Shown in pieces: positions 53,956-63,256 of a DNA stretch of 64,000 nt. The DNA is from a virus. Location of the stretch: IMG/VR virus record IMGVR_UViG_3300033144_006256, positions 20,645 to 84,644 of that record; one strand, 5' to 3'. The notes beneath the pieces were generated by a model that was not told the origin of the DNA, did not search any database, and was given only the letters and a program-made list of their open reading frames with translations. The position numbers and the translations under genes are program-made. Numbering within the stretch: position 1 is the first letter of the stretch; each line of letters begins with the position of its first letter.

Positions 53956-55227
53956 ATGAAAAAAGTAGCAATATTAACAACTTTCCTTGAATACGATGCA
54001 GCATATTCGTTAATCAATGTTGTGTCAGACCAAGTCAAAATGTTGTTGATGCACAATTATAGCCCAACAGTTATAGTTTGTGAATCATTCAACCCTGAAA
54101 ATGCAGGAGTATTTTCAGATGAAAGAGTAACGATTAAAAAGATACCAAACTTTCCATTAGATAATTCTGGGAATTTTGATAATTTTGATGAAATAGTAAA
54201 TGGGATAAAAACTCCTTTGTTTGAAATATTGAAGGATACAGATGTTTGTATAACACACGATATAGTATATCAATGGGCTCATCTACCGCATAATCAAGCA
54301 TCAAGATTAGTAGCAAAGGAACTGCCAAATATAAAATGGTTACATTGGATACATTCTTGCCCAGATGAACCACAGAAATTTGATAATTATAAAGCACTTA
54401 GATACCAAAGATTCCCAAATAGTTTTTATGTTTACCCAAATTCATTAGATACTCCAAGAGTTATGAAAATGTTTGATTTAGAAGAAACTGATGTAAAAGA
54501 AGTTAATCATCCAATAGACGTATGTGAATATTTAGGGTTTCAAGAAATAACAAAAAAATTAGTGGCAGATAAAAATATGCTTGAAGCTGATGTTATCGGG
54601 ATATATCCGCTAAGAATGGATAGAGGGAAGCAACCAGAAAAAGTGATAAAAACATTTGGGGCATTAAAAAAAATAGGGTTATCTGTAAGATTAGTTATTT
54701 GTAATTTTCACGGAACAGGTGAACCATTTGTTAGTTTTAAGAATGAATGTAAACAGATAGGGGTTGATTGGGGATTGAATGATAATGATTTAACATTTAC
54801 ATCCGAATTTGATGATTCAACACACGTCCGATGTCCGCGTGAAATGGTAAGGGATTTATTACTTCTTTCAAATGTGTTTATACAATCATCAACGTCTGAA
54901 ACATATTCATTAGTAGTGCAAGAAGCAGCGTTATGTGGCAATATATTAGTATTGAACCAAGATTTTCCTCCTATGCGACAGATTTATGGTGATAAACCGA
55001 TTTATAAGCCATTTAGTTCTAATATAAATGCTTTGACACACGGATTTGGGACAACTACAACTGATGTAGGGAATGAAAAAGAATTTTATGAAGGAATAGC
55101 AAAACATATAAGATATTATTTAAGTTATGATAAAGCGATTGCAATGAAAACTAAAATAAGAAAAGAAAGAAACTTAAAAACTGTTTTTAGAAAACAGCTA
55201 GAACCATTATTATATGCTAACAGCTAA
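53956..55227 (+). CDS. Glycosyltransferase, GT-B
   Basis: 423 residues. VAILTTFLEYDAAYSLINV, NIKWLHWIHSCPDEPQ, ADVIGIYPLRMDRGKQPEK, IQSSTSETYSLVVQEAALCG. GT4-like layout; the largest transferase of the cassette. Overlaps the next gene by 14 bases. Confidence 0.8.
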   Translation: MKKVAILTTFLEYDAAYSLINVVSDQVKMLLMHNYSPTVIVCESFNPENAGVFSDERVTIKKIPNFPLDNSGNFDNFDEIVNGIKTPLFEILKDTDVCITHDIVYQWAHLPHNQASRLVAKELPNIKWLHWIHSCPDEPQKFDNYKALRYQRFPNSFYVYPNSLDTPRVMKMFDLEETDVKEVNHPIDVCEYLGFQEITKKLVADKNMLEADVIGIYPLRMDRGKQPEKVIKTFGALKKIGLSVRLVICNFHGTGEPFVSFKNECKQIGVDWGLNDNDLTFTSEFDDSTHVRCPREMVRDLLLLSNVFIQSSTSETYSLVVQEAALCGNILVLNQDFPPMRQIYGDKPIYKPFSSNINALTHGFGTTTTDVGNEKEFYEGIAKHIRYYLSYDKAIAMKTKIRKERNLKTVFRKQLEPLLYANS

Positions 55228-55921
55228 ATTTACAGTAATAATTCCAACATTAAATAGATCTGAATATTTTTTGCCACGAGCAATAAATAGCGTGTTAGCA
55301 CAAACATTCCAAGATTTTGAGATTCTTGTTGTGGATGATGGTGGGAAAGATAAGTGTGAAGAAGTATGTAAAAGTTTTAATGATGATAGGATTAAGTATA
55401 TAAAGAAAGCTGGGTTTAATAGATGCGGAGCAAGAAACGAAGGGTTAAGAAATGCGACTGGCGAATGGATATGTACACTTGACGATGATGATTGTTACTC
55501 CCCTGTTTTTCTTGAAGCATTTAATAAAGCAATAATCAAATATCCAGATTATAAAGTATTTAATAGCGGTTTTATACAGGTGCATAGAAATTACGGAGTT
55601 ACTGTTAAACCAGCAAAAGAATTCAAGCCACAAGAAGTTTTTCCATCTGGGACGATAACAAGTGGAGCATTTATTTTTAAAAGGGAAATTCTTGAAGATG
55701 TAGGGTATATGCCAGAAGATTTAAACCTTTGGAAATTGGCTGCGTGGGCAAAAGAAAAATACCCAGAGATAGCACCTTTATTTCCGAATGGTAAAGAATT
55801 AGGGAACCCTTGGGGGGATGATTATTTAGAATTTTATATGATAACTAGAAAGTATAATTCCAAGTGTTTAAACACAGCCCTTTATATATATTGTGGGAAA
55901 CACGGGAATGATTGGAGCTAA
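55214..55921 (+). CDS. Glycosyltransferase family 2
   Basis: 235 residues. VIIPTLNRSEYFLPRAINS, ILVVDDGGKDKCEEV, WICTLDDDDCYSPVF. Classic GT2 start and DDDD metal site. The C-terminus (YIYCGKHGNDWS) overlaps an upstream in-frame extension of the next gene. Confidence 0.85.
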   Translation: MLTAKFTVIIPTLNRSEYFLPRAINSVLAQTFQDFEILVVDDGGKDKCEEVCKSFNDDRIKYIKKAGFNRCGARNEGLRNATGEWICTLDDDDCYSPVFLEAFNKAIIKYPDYKVFNSGFIQVHRNYGVTVKPAKEFKPQEVFPSGTITSGAFIFKREILEDVGYMPEDLNLWKLAAWAKEKYPEIAPLFPNGKELGNPWGDDYLEFYMITRKYNSKCLNTALYIYCGKHGNDWS

Positions 55922-55922
55922 T

Positions 55923-56681
55923 ATGGATATTGCAATAACAACATTCCAGAGAAAATTTTTTACTAAATTTACCATTGATGGAATAGTAGAAAGAACTAAA
56001 ACGCCTTATAGGATACTTGTTTTTGATAATGGTTCAACTGACGGCACAGTAGAAATGCTAAAAGAATATAAAGAAAAAGGGATAATTAGCGAATTGATAT
56101 TATCAGAAAAAAATATAGGGTTAGAACCAGCAAAAAATAAATTATTAGAACTTGTCAAAAGTGAATATTTTGTTAGCACAGATAACGATATTATCCCACA
56201 AAATTCAAATCCAGATTGGCTACAACAATTGTTAACACTTATAAAAGAAAACCCAGAATATGCGGCGATAGCTTGCAGAATGCAGATAATGGTAGGGACA
56301 GGTAATATCTTTGATGAAAAAACTCCTATAAAAGAATTTCCACATCCAGGCGGTTCATTTAGAATAATGAAAACTGATTTGGTAAGAAAAGTTGGCGGAT
56401 GGCGTAATGAATTTTTAAATGGGCGTGGTTCAGAAGAAAGATGTATTTGTGGCAAGTTAAAAAAAGAAGGGTATAAAACAGGGTATGCACAATTTATACG
56501 ATGTTATCATCTTTTTGCTATTAATTGGGGATATGGAGATATGAAACCAGAAGAACACGGGCATAACCCTATATGGCCGCCTTCAGAAAGATATGATAGG
56601 CGTGTAGATTTTAACACGCTTATTCCAAAAGATAATGGTGATTTTGATTGGAAAAGCATATTAAATGAAAATAATAAATAA
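55923..56681 (+). CDS. Glycosyltransferase family 2
   Basis: 252 residues from ATG 55923, one base after the previous stop. DIAITTFQRKFFTKFTIDG, ILVFDNGSTDGTVEML, FVSTDNDIIPQNSNPDWL, ILNGRGSEERC-like acceptor part. An in-frame earlier codon at 55893 is less likely. Confidence 0.85.
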   Translation: MDIAITTFQRKFFTKFTIDGIVERTKTPYRILVFDNGSTDGTVEMLKEYKEKGIISELILSEKNIGLEPAKNKLLELVKSEYFVSTDNDIIPQNSNPDWLQQLLTLIKENPEYAAIACRMQIMVGTGNIFDEKTPIKEFPHPGGSFRIMKTDLVRKVGGWRNEFLNGRGSEERCICGKLKKEGYKTGYAQFIRCYHLFAINWGYGDMKPEEHGHNPIWPPSERYDRRVDFNTLIPKDNGDFDWKSILNENNK

Positions 56682-56697
56682 TATTAAGGATAATAAA

Positions 56698-57249
56698 ATG
56701 CACATAACACGAGAAGTTTTATATGATAAAATAAAAGAATTCTTTAAAACCCCGCGTTCGGGGAAAGTTCTTGCAATCAGCGGGGCGGGGGCTATATGGG
56801 ATATGTTTGATAAAGCTAATTCAGAACTTGTTGAAGTAAAATTCCCAGATACAGATATTCAAAATTTACCATATTCTGATAATGAATTTGATTATATTAT
56901 ATCAGACCAAGTGTTAGAACATATAGAAAATCCTTTTAAGGCAATAGATGAATGTTACAGAGTGCTAAAACCTGGTGGTTGGGTAATACATACTACTTGT
57001 TTTATGAATGAAGAACATTGTAAGAGTTGGGGGGTTAAAGATTATGGGGATTATTGGAGATTTACCCCTGCTTGCTTAAGAATGTTACATAAAAATTATA
57101 GTAATATTTGGACTTGTGATGGATGGGGCAATCGTGAAGCATTAAAACTTATTTTCGCAGGAAAACGATGGGAAGTTGCACCAAGAGAAGTGATAAAAAT
57201 AAACGAAAGGCAATATGCAATAACAACTTGGATTGTTGCACAAAAGTAA
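56698..57249 (+). CDS. SAM-dependent methyltransferase
   Basis: 183 residues. Degenerate motif I (VLAISGAGAIWDMFD) but clear PYSDNEFDYIISDQVLEH and YRVLKPGGWVIHTTCFM. ATG 56698 chosen because AAGGATAATAAA precedes it. Relatives in sugar clusters are often annotated as type 11. Confidence 0.7.
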   Translation: MHITREVLYDKIKEFFKTPRSGKVLAISGAGAIWDMFDKANSELVEVKFPDTDIQNLPYSDNEFDYIISDQVLEHIENPFKAIDECYRVLKPGGWVIHTTCFMNEEHCKSWGVKDYGDYWRFTPACLRMLHKNYSNIWTCDGWGNREALKLIFAGKRWEVAPREVIKINERQYAITTWIVAQK

Positions 57250-57251
57250 TT

Positions 57252-57752
57252 ATGGAAAGTAAAATACCATTTAATTTTAAAAAAAGAGAAGATATACCAC
57301 TTAGTTTAGCATTGGGGTGCGGAAAATCTTATTGGGAAAATCATATCAATATTGATATAAGGGATTTACCAAATGTTGACTTAGTGTGTGATGTAAGAGA
57401 TTTGCCATATGATGATAACTATGTAGATAATATCACTGCGTTAGATGTAGTAGAACATTTAGGAACACACGAATGGCGTGGGGTATTAAAACATTGGGTA
57501 GATAAATTAAAAAAAGGAGGACGTTTACATTTCCGTGTCCCAGATATAAGGAACGCAGTAGAAATACACAAAGATAATGATGATTATTTAATTAGATTAT
57601 TATTTGGGGCTCAAGATTATCCAGAGAATTTACATAAAACAGGTTTTACAAAAAAAATATTAGAAAAAGAATTACCTTTAATGGGATTAAAAATAAATAA
57701 ATTAGCATATAGTGGTGGTGGGAATTTAACAGCAGATTGTATAAAATTATGA
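57252..57752 (+). CDS. SAM-dependent methyltransferase-like protein
   Basis: 166 residues from ATG 57252. LALGCGKSYWENHINIDIR, VCDVRDLPYDDNYVDNITA, LDVVEHLGTHEWRGVLKHW, GGRLHFRVPDIRN. Short predicted SAM methyltransferase common in polysaccharide clusters. Confidence 0.75.
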   Translation: MESKIPFNFKKREDIPLSLALGCGKSYWENHINIDIRDLPNVDLVCDVRDLPYDDNYVDNITALDVVEHLGTHEWRGVLKHWVDKLKKGGRLHFRVPDIRNAVEIHKDNDDYLIRLLFGAQDYPENLHKTGFTKKILEKELPLMGLKINKLAYSGGGNLTADCIKL

Positions 57753-58366
57753 ACGATCCAATATTAGTATTAGGAGCGGGGAGGAGCGGGACAAGTGCAG
57801 TAGCAGGGATACTTCATAATGCAGGTGTATTTATGGGGGAAACATTTATTATACAAAACAGAAATAATCCAAAAGGTTATTTTGAAGATAGGGAATTCTT
57901 AGATTTCCATACTGGGCGGAATAAACTAAAACAATATTCTAAGGAATGGGTAGATGCATTGGAAACCCTTATAAAAAAACGGCAAGCATTAGGTAAAAAA
58001 TGGGGGTTTAAAGACCCACGCACATTATATTTTTTAGAATTTTATTTTAAACAATTCAAAAATCCAAAAATAATAAGATGTATGCGACCGCTTCGTGACA
58101 TTTATATTAGTATGTTAAAAACACGAGGAAATAAAATTGAAGATATAACAGAAGAAATGATAAACAATATGAACCATAATCTATTTATAGGAAGAAATAA
58201 TTTACTAGATGAAATACCAAAAAATAGGAAAGTATTAGATGTATGGTTTGATGATTTAATAAAAAATGATACAAGCAATCAAATAGATAGAATACTTGAA
58301 TATTGCGATATACAAGTAGATAGTAAAACAAAAGATAAATTAAATAATTTTATAAATTATGAGTGA
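57749..58366 (+). CDS. Sulfotransferase
   Basis: 205 residues from ATG 57749 (ATGA overlap). PILVLGAGRSGTSAVAGIL is the PAPS loop; KIIRCMRPLRDIYISML the 3'-phosphate site; GYFEDREFLDF recurs in the 48141 protein, so the two are probably paralogues. Confidence 0.8.
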   Translation: MNDPILVLGAGRSGTSAVAGILHNAGVFMGETFIIQNRNNPKGYFEDREFLDFHTGRNKLKQYSKEWVDALETLIKKRQALGKKWGFKDPRTLYFLEFYFKQFKNPKIIRCMRPLRDIYISMLKTRGNKIEDITEEMINNMNHNLFIGRNNLLDEIPKNRKVLDVWFDDLIKNDTSNQIDRILEYCDIQVDSKTKDKLNNFINYE

Positions 58367-58916
58367 GCGGTATCCAATAAAAAAAGTTAATTTAGAAGAT
58401 GGTGCTAGCAGTGCTCATTTATGGCGTTATTTTAATGCAAGTGGGTTTGTATTTAATGATGATATTGTATTAGATTTGGGATGTGGCAATGGGTATGGTT
58501 CAAAAATACTTTCTAAAAATGCAAAACAAGTTATAGGATATGATTATTGCCAAGATATAATAAATTCTGCAAAAAATACTTTTAGAAAAGATAATATAGA
58601 ATTTATATGTAACAATTTAGATGAAATAGAATTGCCTGAATGTGATTTGACTGTTTGCCTTGAATGCTTAGAACACGTCAGTAATCCAAACACATTAGCA
58701 GAAAAAATAAAAAAAGCTACTAAAAGAACAATTATTATATCAGTTCCAGTCATACCAACTGTTGGTATAAATCCTTTCCACAAAACTGATTTTAACGAAA
58801 AAACTTTGACGGGATTATTCAACGATGATAATTGGAAGTTTCGTTTCAAATATCCACAAGGGGTAAATTCAACATTTGTTTTTTGGAATAATAAACTAGA
58901 AAAATTTGAATTATGA
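58359..58916 (+). CDS. SAM-dependent methyltransferase
   Basis: 185 residues. DIVLDLGCGNGYGSKILSK, IGYDYCQDIINSAKN, TVCLECLEHVSNPNTLA. Class I; coupled at both ends (8 bp and ATGA overlaps). Confidence 0.8.
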   Translation: MSERYPIKKVNLEDGASSAHLWRYFNASGFVFNDDIVLDLGCGNGYGSKILSKNAKQVIGYDYCQDIINSAKNTFRKDNIEFICNNLDEIELPECDLTVCLECLEHVSNPNTLAEKIKKATKRTIIISVPVIPTVGINPFHKTDFNEKTLTGLFNDDNWKFRFKYPQGVNSTFVFWNNKLEKFEL

Positions 58917-59896
58917 AAATAGTTTGCTTTGATAATGTAAATGGTAAAACAACAAGAGAAATATGGGAACATTGGGATTCACAAGGTCACGAAGTAAAGC
59001 ACTCAATGGGATATAATGATAAATGGTGTGAATGGGCTGATATAGCTTGGTTTGAATGGCTTGATAGCAATATACAGATAGCCACACAAGGCCGCCCAGA
59101 CCCTGACAATAAAGGAGAATGGAAATTAAAACCGCTTAGCTTAATGGGACATAAGCCAAAAGTTATTGTTCGTGCTGTTGATATTGAAATATGGGTAGGA
59201 CGGCACAAGCAAGTAATATGGGATGATATAAATGCTTTTACCTATTTATCACCTGTTATAAGGGATTTGGTTTTAACAGAATGTCCAGTTTTAAAAGAAA
59301 AAATTGATAAAGGGGAAATTATAATGGAACAAATGCAATTAGGAATAGATTTAGATAAATGGAAATTCAAAGAAAGAAATGGCAGTAATAAAAAAATGGC
59401 TTTCATATCACATAGATGGAGTGCAAAAGGTTTAGGGTTATTCGCTCAGATTGCTAAAAAATTAATTGATATTGATAATAACTGGACATTCCATATAGTG
59501 GGGACAAGAAGCAATGAAAGATGGTTACACGCATATTTTGAACATATACTAAAAGAAATGGGAATATTTAAACACTTTGAAATTATAGAAAACAAAATCC
59601 CAAGTATCCAAGAATTTTTAGAAGATAAAGATTATATGGTTACTACACATTTTAAAGATGCTTTTTCATTAGTAGTTGGCGAAGCAATGGCAAGCGGTAT
59701 AAAAACTTATGCCCATAATTTTCCAGGTGCGAAAGATATTTGGGGAAAATATGTTTGGACAACGATTGATGAAGTTGTTGATAGGGTTATAAACGAACCA
59801 TATAATTCAAAAGAATATAGGCAATATGTAGCTGATAATCACGATATAAAATTTGCAAAACAAAGGTGGGATAATTTAATAAGTAAGTTGAAATAA
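58913..59896 (+). CDS. Glycosyltransferase, GT-B family 4-like
   Basis: 327 residues. MAFISHRWSAKGLGLFAQI, WTFHIVGTRSNERWLHAYF, DAFSLVVGEAMASGIKTYA. Retaining-type donor site with the E in VGEAMASG. TAATG overlap with the epimerase gene. Confidence 0.8.
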   Translation: MKIVCFDNVNGKTTREIWEHWDSQGHEVKHSMGYNDKWCEWADIAWFEWLDSNIQIATQGRPDPDNKGEWKLKPLSLMGHKPKVIVRAVDIEIWVGRHKQVIWDDINAFTYLSPVIRDLVLTECPVLKEKIDKGEIIMEQMQLGIDLDKWKFKERNGSNKKMAFISHRWSAKGLGLFAQIAKKLIDIDNNWTFHIVGTRSNERWLHAYFEHILKEMGIFKHFEIIENKIPSIQEFLEDKDYMVTTHFKDAFSLVVGEAMASGIKTYAHNFPGAKDIWGKYVWTTIDEVVDRVINEPYNSKEYRQYVADNHDIKFAKQRWDNLISKLK

Positions 59897-60909
59897 TGGA
59901 AAAATTTACACAGCCACATAGTGGCAAAGAAAAAGTATTGATAACAGGGGTAAACGGTTTTATAGGTTCTGCGTTAGGCGTTGAACTTTCTAAAAAATAT
60001 AATGTAGCTGGGATAGTAAGGCAAAGTTCAAGGCGTGGAGATGCTATTGAAAGGCTTAAAAAATCTAATGTTGTGCTTTACGAGGGAGATTTAAGAGATT
60101 ATTGCGGTATAGAATGGATAGTAAAAGATTTTCGTCCTGATTATGTATTACATTTAGGGGCAATAACGCCAGTTTCTTATTCGTTCCAAAAGCCACAAGA
60201 AGTAGGGGAAGTTAATTACATAGGTTCAATCAATCTCCTAGAAGCTATTAAAAGAAATATACCAAGTATTAAAAAAATAATAGTATCTTCCACAATGGAA
60301 GTATATGGATTACAGAAACAAAAACCTTTTACGGAAGATTTAACCCCTCATCCACGAGCTCCATATGCAGTCGCAAAATTAGGAATGGAAAAGTTTATAG
60401 AATACCTTGTTGATTGCTATAAAATGCCGATTATAACATTAAGGCAAACAAACTGTATAGGACGATTAGATAATGATTATTTTGTAGCCGAAACTATTAT
60501 CACACAAATGTTAAAAAATAAAGATAAAATAGAATTAGGCGATCCGCGTCCAACAAGAAACTTCATACATATAGAAGATTTGAAACGATTATATGAAGTA
60601 TTACTTTCCTATAAGAAGAATGATTTATTTGGTGAAATATTAAATACAGGACCTGCTAACGGATTAACAATTAAAAAACTTGCAGAAAAAATTGCTAAAA
60701 AACTTAAATGGGATGGTAAAATAAATTGGTATGCAAGGGAACTCCGTCCAGGCGAAATATTTTATCTTAATTCAACTAATAAAAAGGTTACATCTAAAAC
60801 AGGATGGAAGCCAGAGATAACATTAGACAAAGCATTAGATAAATGTATAGAATTTTGGGAAAGAAAAATTTCTAATAATCCTTATAATGAAAAATTGATT
60901 AAAAGCTAA
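59896..60909 (+). CDS. NAD-dependent sugar epimerase/dehydratase (extended SDR)
   Basis: 337 residues. VLITGVNGFIGSALGVELS (Rossmann), VLHLGAITPVSYSF, IIVSSTMEVYG and the YAVAK catalytic pair (Y-x3-K). The end ITLDKALDKCIEFWE is typical of GDP-mannose dehydratase/UDP-sugar epimerase relatives. Makes a modified NDP-sugar; exact substrate not decided by sequence. Confidence 0.85.
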   Translation: MEKFTQPHSGKEKVLITGVNGFIGSALGVELSKKYNVAGIVRQSSRRGDAIERLKKSNVVLYEGDLRDYCGIEWIVKDFRPDYVLHLGAITPVSYSFQKPQEVGEVNYIGSINLLEAIKRNIPSIKKIIVSSTMEVYGLQKQKPFTEDLTPHPRAPYAVAKLGMEKFIEYLVDCYKMPIITLRQTNCIGRLDNDYFVAETIITQMLKNKDKIELGDPRPTRNFIHIEDLKRLYEVLLSYKKNDLFGEILNTGPANGLTIKKLAEKIAKKLKWDGKINWYARELRPGEIFYLNSTNKKVTSKTGWKPEITLDKALDKCIEFWERKISNNPYNEKLIKS

Positions 60910-60923
60910 AAAAATGCTATAAT
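60895..60923 (+). promoter_or_regulatory. Sigma-70 promoter inside the late region
   Basis: TTGATT 60895-60900, 17 bp, TGC-TATAAT extended -10 at 60918-60923, followed by a palindrome at 60945-60958. Same promoter-then-palindrome order as at 24020-24073. Confidence 0.7.
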
Positions 60924-60944
60924 ATAATTAGTAAAATAGAAAGT

Positions 60945-60958
60945 TATAACAGGTTATA
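60945..60958. promoter_or_regulatory. Palindrome TATAACAGGTTATA before 60960
   Basis: Exact copy ending one base before ATG 60960 and about 20 bases after the predicted transcript start. Confidence 0.65.
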
Positions 60959-60959
60959 A

Positions 60960-61802
60960 ATGGAAATTATTAATACATTCGTTATCCCATATTTAAATAA
61001 TAAAGATGGTATAAAACGATGTTTAGAAACATTATATAAATATACTCCGCATAATTTTAGGGTAATACTTGTTGACCAAAGTGAAGAAGGATTGCCACAA
61101 GAGATTATAGATAAAACACATCTTTATATAAGGTCATATAGAAAGTTAGGGTTTGCAAAAGCTACTAATACAGGTATTAGATTAGCAGATACAAAATATG
61201 TTACTGCCTTAAATGATGATGTAGAATTTATAAACATTAAATGGTGGGACGGCATAGAAAAAACATTTGCTAAATATGATAAGGCATTGGGGGTTAATCC
61301 AACATCGCCAAGAAACTTAGATGCAGGTGGAACACCAGTAAGCGAATGGGAATACAAAAAAGAATATACAGATGAAGAATATAATCAACTTATTGAAAGA
61401 TTTGGGAAAATACAGCGGGACGGAAAAGCACTTGACCAATATTGTTTTATCGATGGGATTTGTACTTGGTGCACAGTCTACAGAAAAGATTTATTAGATA
61501 AGGTTGGATTATACGACGAAACATTCCCAGCTGGTGGCGGTGAAGATTACGATTTAGATAGGGTTGCCTATTTAAGCGGTTATAGAATGATAGGGACTGG
61601 TATGAGCATTGTATGGCATTGGTGGTGTACAACTAAAAATAAAGTTGGAGCATATAACTTAGTTACAGAAGGGTACAACAAATTTAAAAGTAAATGGGGT
61701 AGTTTAAAAGATGTTGATGAAAAAGGCAAAATGTTGCAACCAGATATTTATGGGAAAATAGGCAAAACAGAAATACCAAAGACAGGAAAAACCCCTTTAT
61801 AA
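60960..61802 (+). CDS. Glycosyltransferase family 2
   Basis: 280 residues. TFVIPYLNNKDGIKRCLET, RVILVDQSEEGLPQ, VTALNDDVEFINIKWWDGI, GGGEDYDLDRVAYLSGYRM. It has its own promoter and palindrome, so it may be expressed apart from the upstream cassette. Confidence 0.8.
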   Translation: MEIINTFVIPYLNNKDGIKRCLETLYKYTPHNFRVILVDQSEEGLPQEIIDKTHLYIRSYRKLGFAKATNTGIRLADTKYVTALNDDVEFINIKWWDGIEKTFAKYDKALGVNPTSPRNLDAGGTPVSEWEYKKEYTDEEYNQLIERFGKIQRDGKALDQYCFIDGICTWCTVYRKDLLDKVGLYDETFPAGGGEDYDLDRVAYLSGYRMIGTGMSIVWHWWCTTKNKVGAYNLVTEGYNKFKSKWGSLKDVDEKGKMLQPDIYGKIGKTEIPKTGKTPL

Positions 61803-61805
61803 ACT

Positions 61806-61853
61806 ATGAATAGTCGTGATATAGATTTAAAAGATTTTAAGTATAAAAGATGA
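61806..61853 (+). CDS. Very short ORF, 15 aa
   Basis: MNSRDIDLKDFKYKR, ending in ATGA shared with the next start. Probably a coupling peptide. Confidence 0.25.
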   Translation: MNSRDIDLKDFKYKR

Positions 61854-62266
61854 GCAAAATAGTTAAAGTAAAAATTAAGATGGAAGATTTAGCTGGCGGT
61901 GGAACGCATAATGTTTATCCAAAAGGTTATAATGCTTCTAAAATAAGCGTTCTTGCTTATGGTGGTTCAGAAGAAACTATCGGGAGATTTGGATATTGTA
62001 TTGGTATAGTAAAAGATGAAGATTTAACTAGTTTTTTACAAACAGATGATATTGTAGAAATATTAGAAGAAGAAGCTAATGAATTCGGGAGGAAATATCG
62101 TCCACAAAGGGTTACAATATCAGATCAGAATAAAGTAATAGAAATATTAGCAAAATCAGCATTAGACAATAAACTAAGCGATGAAGATAAAAAAGCGATA
62201 AACCCAGAAGATGAAACATTAGGCATTAACAAAACTAAACTTTTTGATGTTAAAAACCACATCTAA
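61850..62266 (+). CDS. Hypothetical protein, 138 aa
   Basis: Beta-rich first half (IVKVKIKMEDLAGGGTHNV, ISVLAYGGSEETIGRFGYC), acidic helical second half. No family; may be virion-associated because tail genes follow. Confidence 0.5.
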   Translation: MSKIVKVKIKMEDLAGGGTHNVYPKGYNASKISVLAYGGSEETIGRFGYCIGIVKDEDLTSFLQTDDIVEILEEEANEFGRKYRPQRVTISDQNKVIEILAKSALDNKLSDEDKKAINPEDETLGINKTKLFDVKNHI

Positions 62267-62897
62267 AATCCAAATATCAGTTCTTAATCAAGGAAGCATA
62301 CGCCCAGAATTGGCTAATTATTTGATGCAACTGCTAACTGATAATAGGTATCAATTAACAATAACTTACCCATTCTATAAGCCGATACAACATAGCAGGA
62401 ACTTAATTGTTCGTGAATTTTTAAAAACAGATAGAGAATGGCTTATAATGATAGATGATGATATTGTCCCTCATAGAAATATTCTTAGTTTAATAGGATA
62501 TGATAAAGATATAATTGGCTTGCCAGTCCCTATATGGAAAAGCGAGATAGTAGGAGATAAAAGAAAAACAGAAATAGGGTATATGATACTTGATTGGGTG
62601 GAAAATGAAAGTGGATATAGGCAAAGAAAAGTAGAAGGGAACGAAGGTATGATTGAAGTTGATGCAGTTGGTACAGGTTGTATTATAATAAATAGGAGGG
62701 TTTTAGAAAAATTAGATTTTCCTTTTAAAAGAACTTGGAACGAAGATGGCACACAAAATATTGGTTTAGATTTAATGTTTTGTAAAATGGCAAAAGAAAT
62801 TGGCTTTAAAGTTTTTACACATCTTGATTATGTTTGTTCACAATATGAAAATATAGATATACTTGAAATCAGCAAATTGCTGGGTAGTCGTGACTAA
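62247..62897 (+). CDS. GT-A-type glycosyltransferase-like protein
   Basis: 216 residues from ATG 62247. PIQHSRNLIVREFLKTDRE, WLIMIDDDIVPHRNILSL (DDD), DVIG-like IIGLPVPIWKSE, GTGCIIINRRVLEKL and GLDLMFCKMAKEIGFKVF. Same layout as the 50996 protein. Last gene of the cassette, followed by a terminator. Confidence 0.7.
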   Translation: MLKTTSKIQISVLNQGSIRPELANYLMQLLTDNRYQLTITYPFYKPIQHSRNLIVREFLKTDREWLIMIDDDIVPHRNILSLIGYDKDIIGLPVPIWKSEIVGDKRKTEIGYMILDWVENESGYRQRKVEGNEGMIEVDAVGTGCIIINRRVLEKLDFPFKRTWNEDGTQNIGLDLMFCKMAKEIGFKVFTHLDYVCSQYENIDILEISKLLGSRD

Positions 62898-62941
62898 AAA
62901 AGCAATTTACAAGAATACACACTTAAAACTTAGGTTACACT

Positions 62942-62963
62942 CCTAAATAGTTTTAGGTGTTTT
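62942..62963 (+). terminator. Terminator at the end of the glycan cassette
   Basis: CCTAAA 62942-62947 / TTTAGG 62952-62957, then TGTTTTTT. Confidence 0.7.
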
Positions 62964-62982
62964 TTAATTTTAGAGAGGAAAT

Positions 62983-63255
62983 ATGACAACACAACTAGGA
63001 GACATTACAATCACAAAACAAAACAACGATGTCATTGCTTCAATAGAAGTAAGTATTATAGATGGTGAAACAACTATTGATACAAAAACAATATCAGCGA
63101 GAATGCACAAAGATAATAAAGATATTAAAGATAATCTAATGCAGATATTAAAAGCAAAAATATTAAAAGAAAAAACAGAAGTTGAAAATACAAAAACTAT
63201 TGAAACTTCATTGGTCGATTTAAAAACTAATTTAGAAACGGAGCTAAGTAAATAA
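62983..63255 (+). CDS. Hypothetical protein, 90 aa
   Basis: Beta hairpins then a helical end (DITITKQNNDVIASIEVS, LKAKILKEKTEVENTKTI). AGAGAGGAA site after the terminator. Likely a structural accessory. Confidence 0.5.
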   Translation: MTTQLGDITITKQNNDVIASIEVSIIDGETTIDTKTISARMHKDNKDIKDNLMQILKAKILKEKTEVENTKTIETSLVDLKTNLETELSK

Positions 63256-63256
63256 T

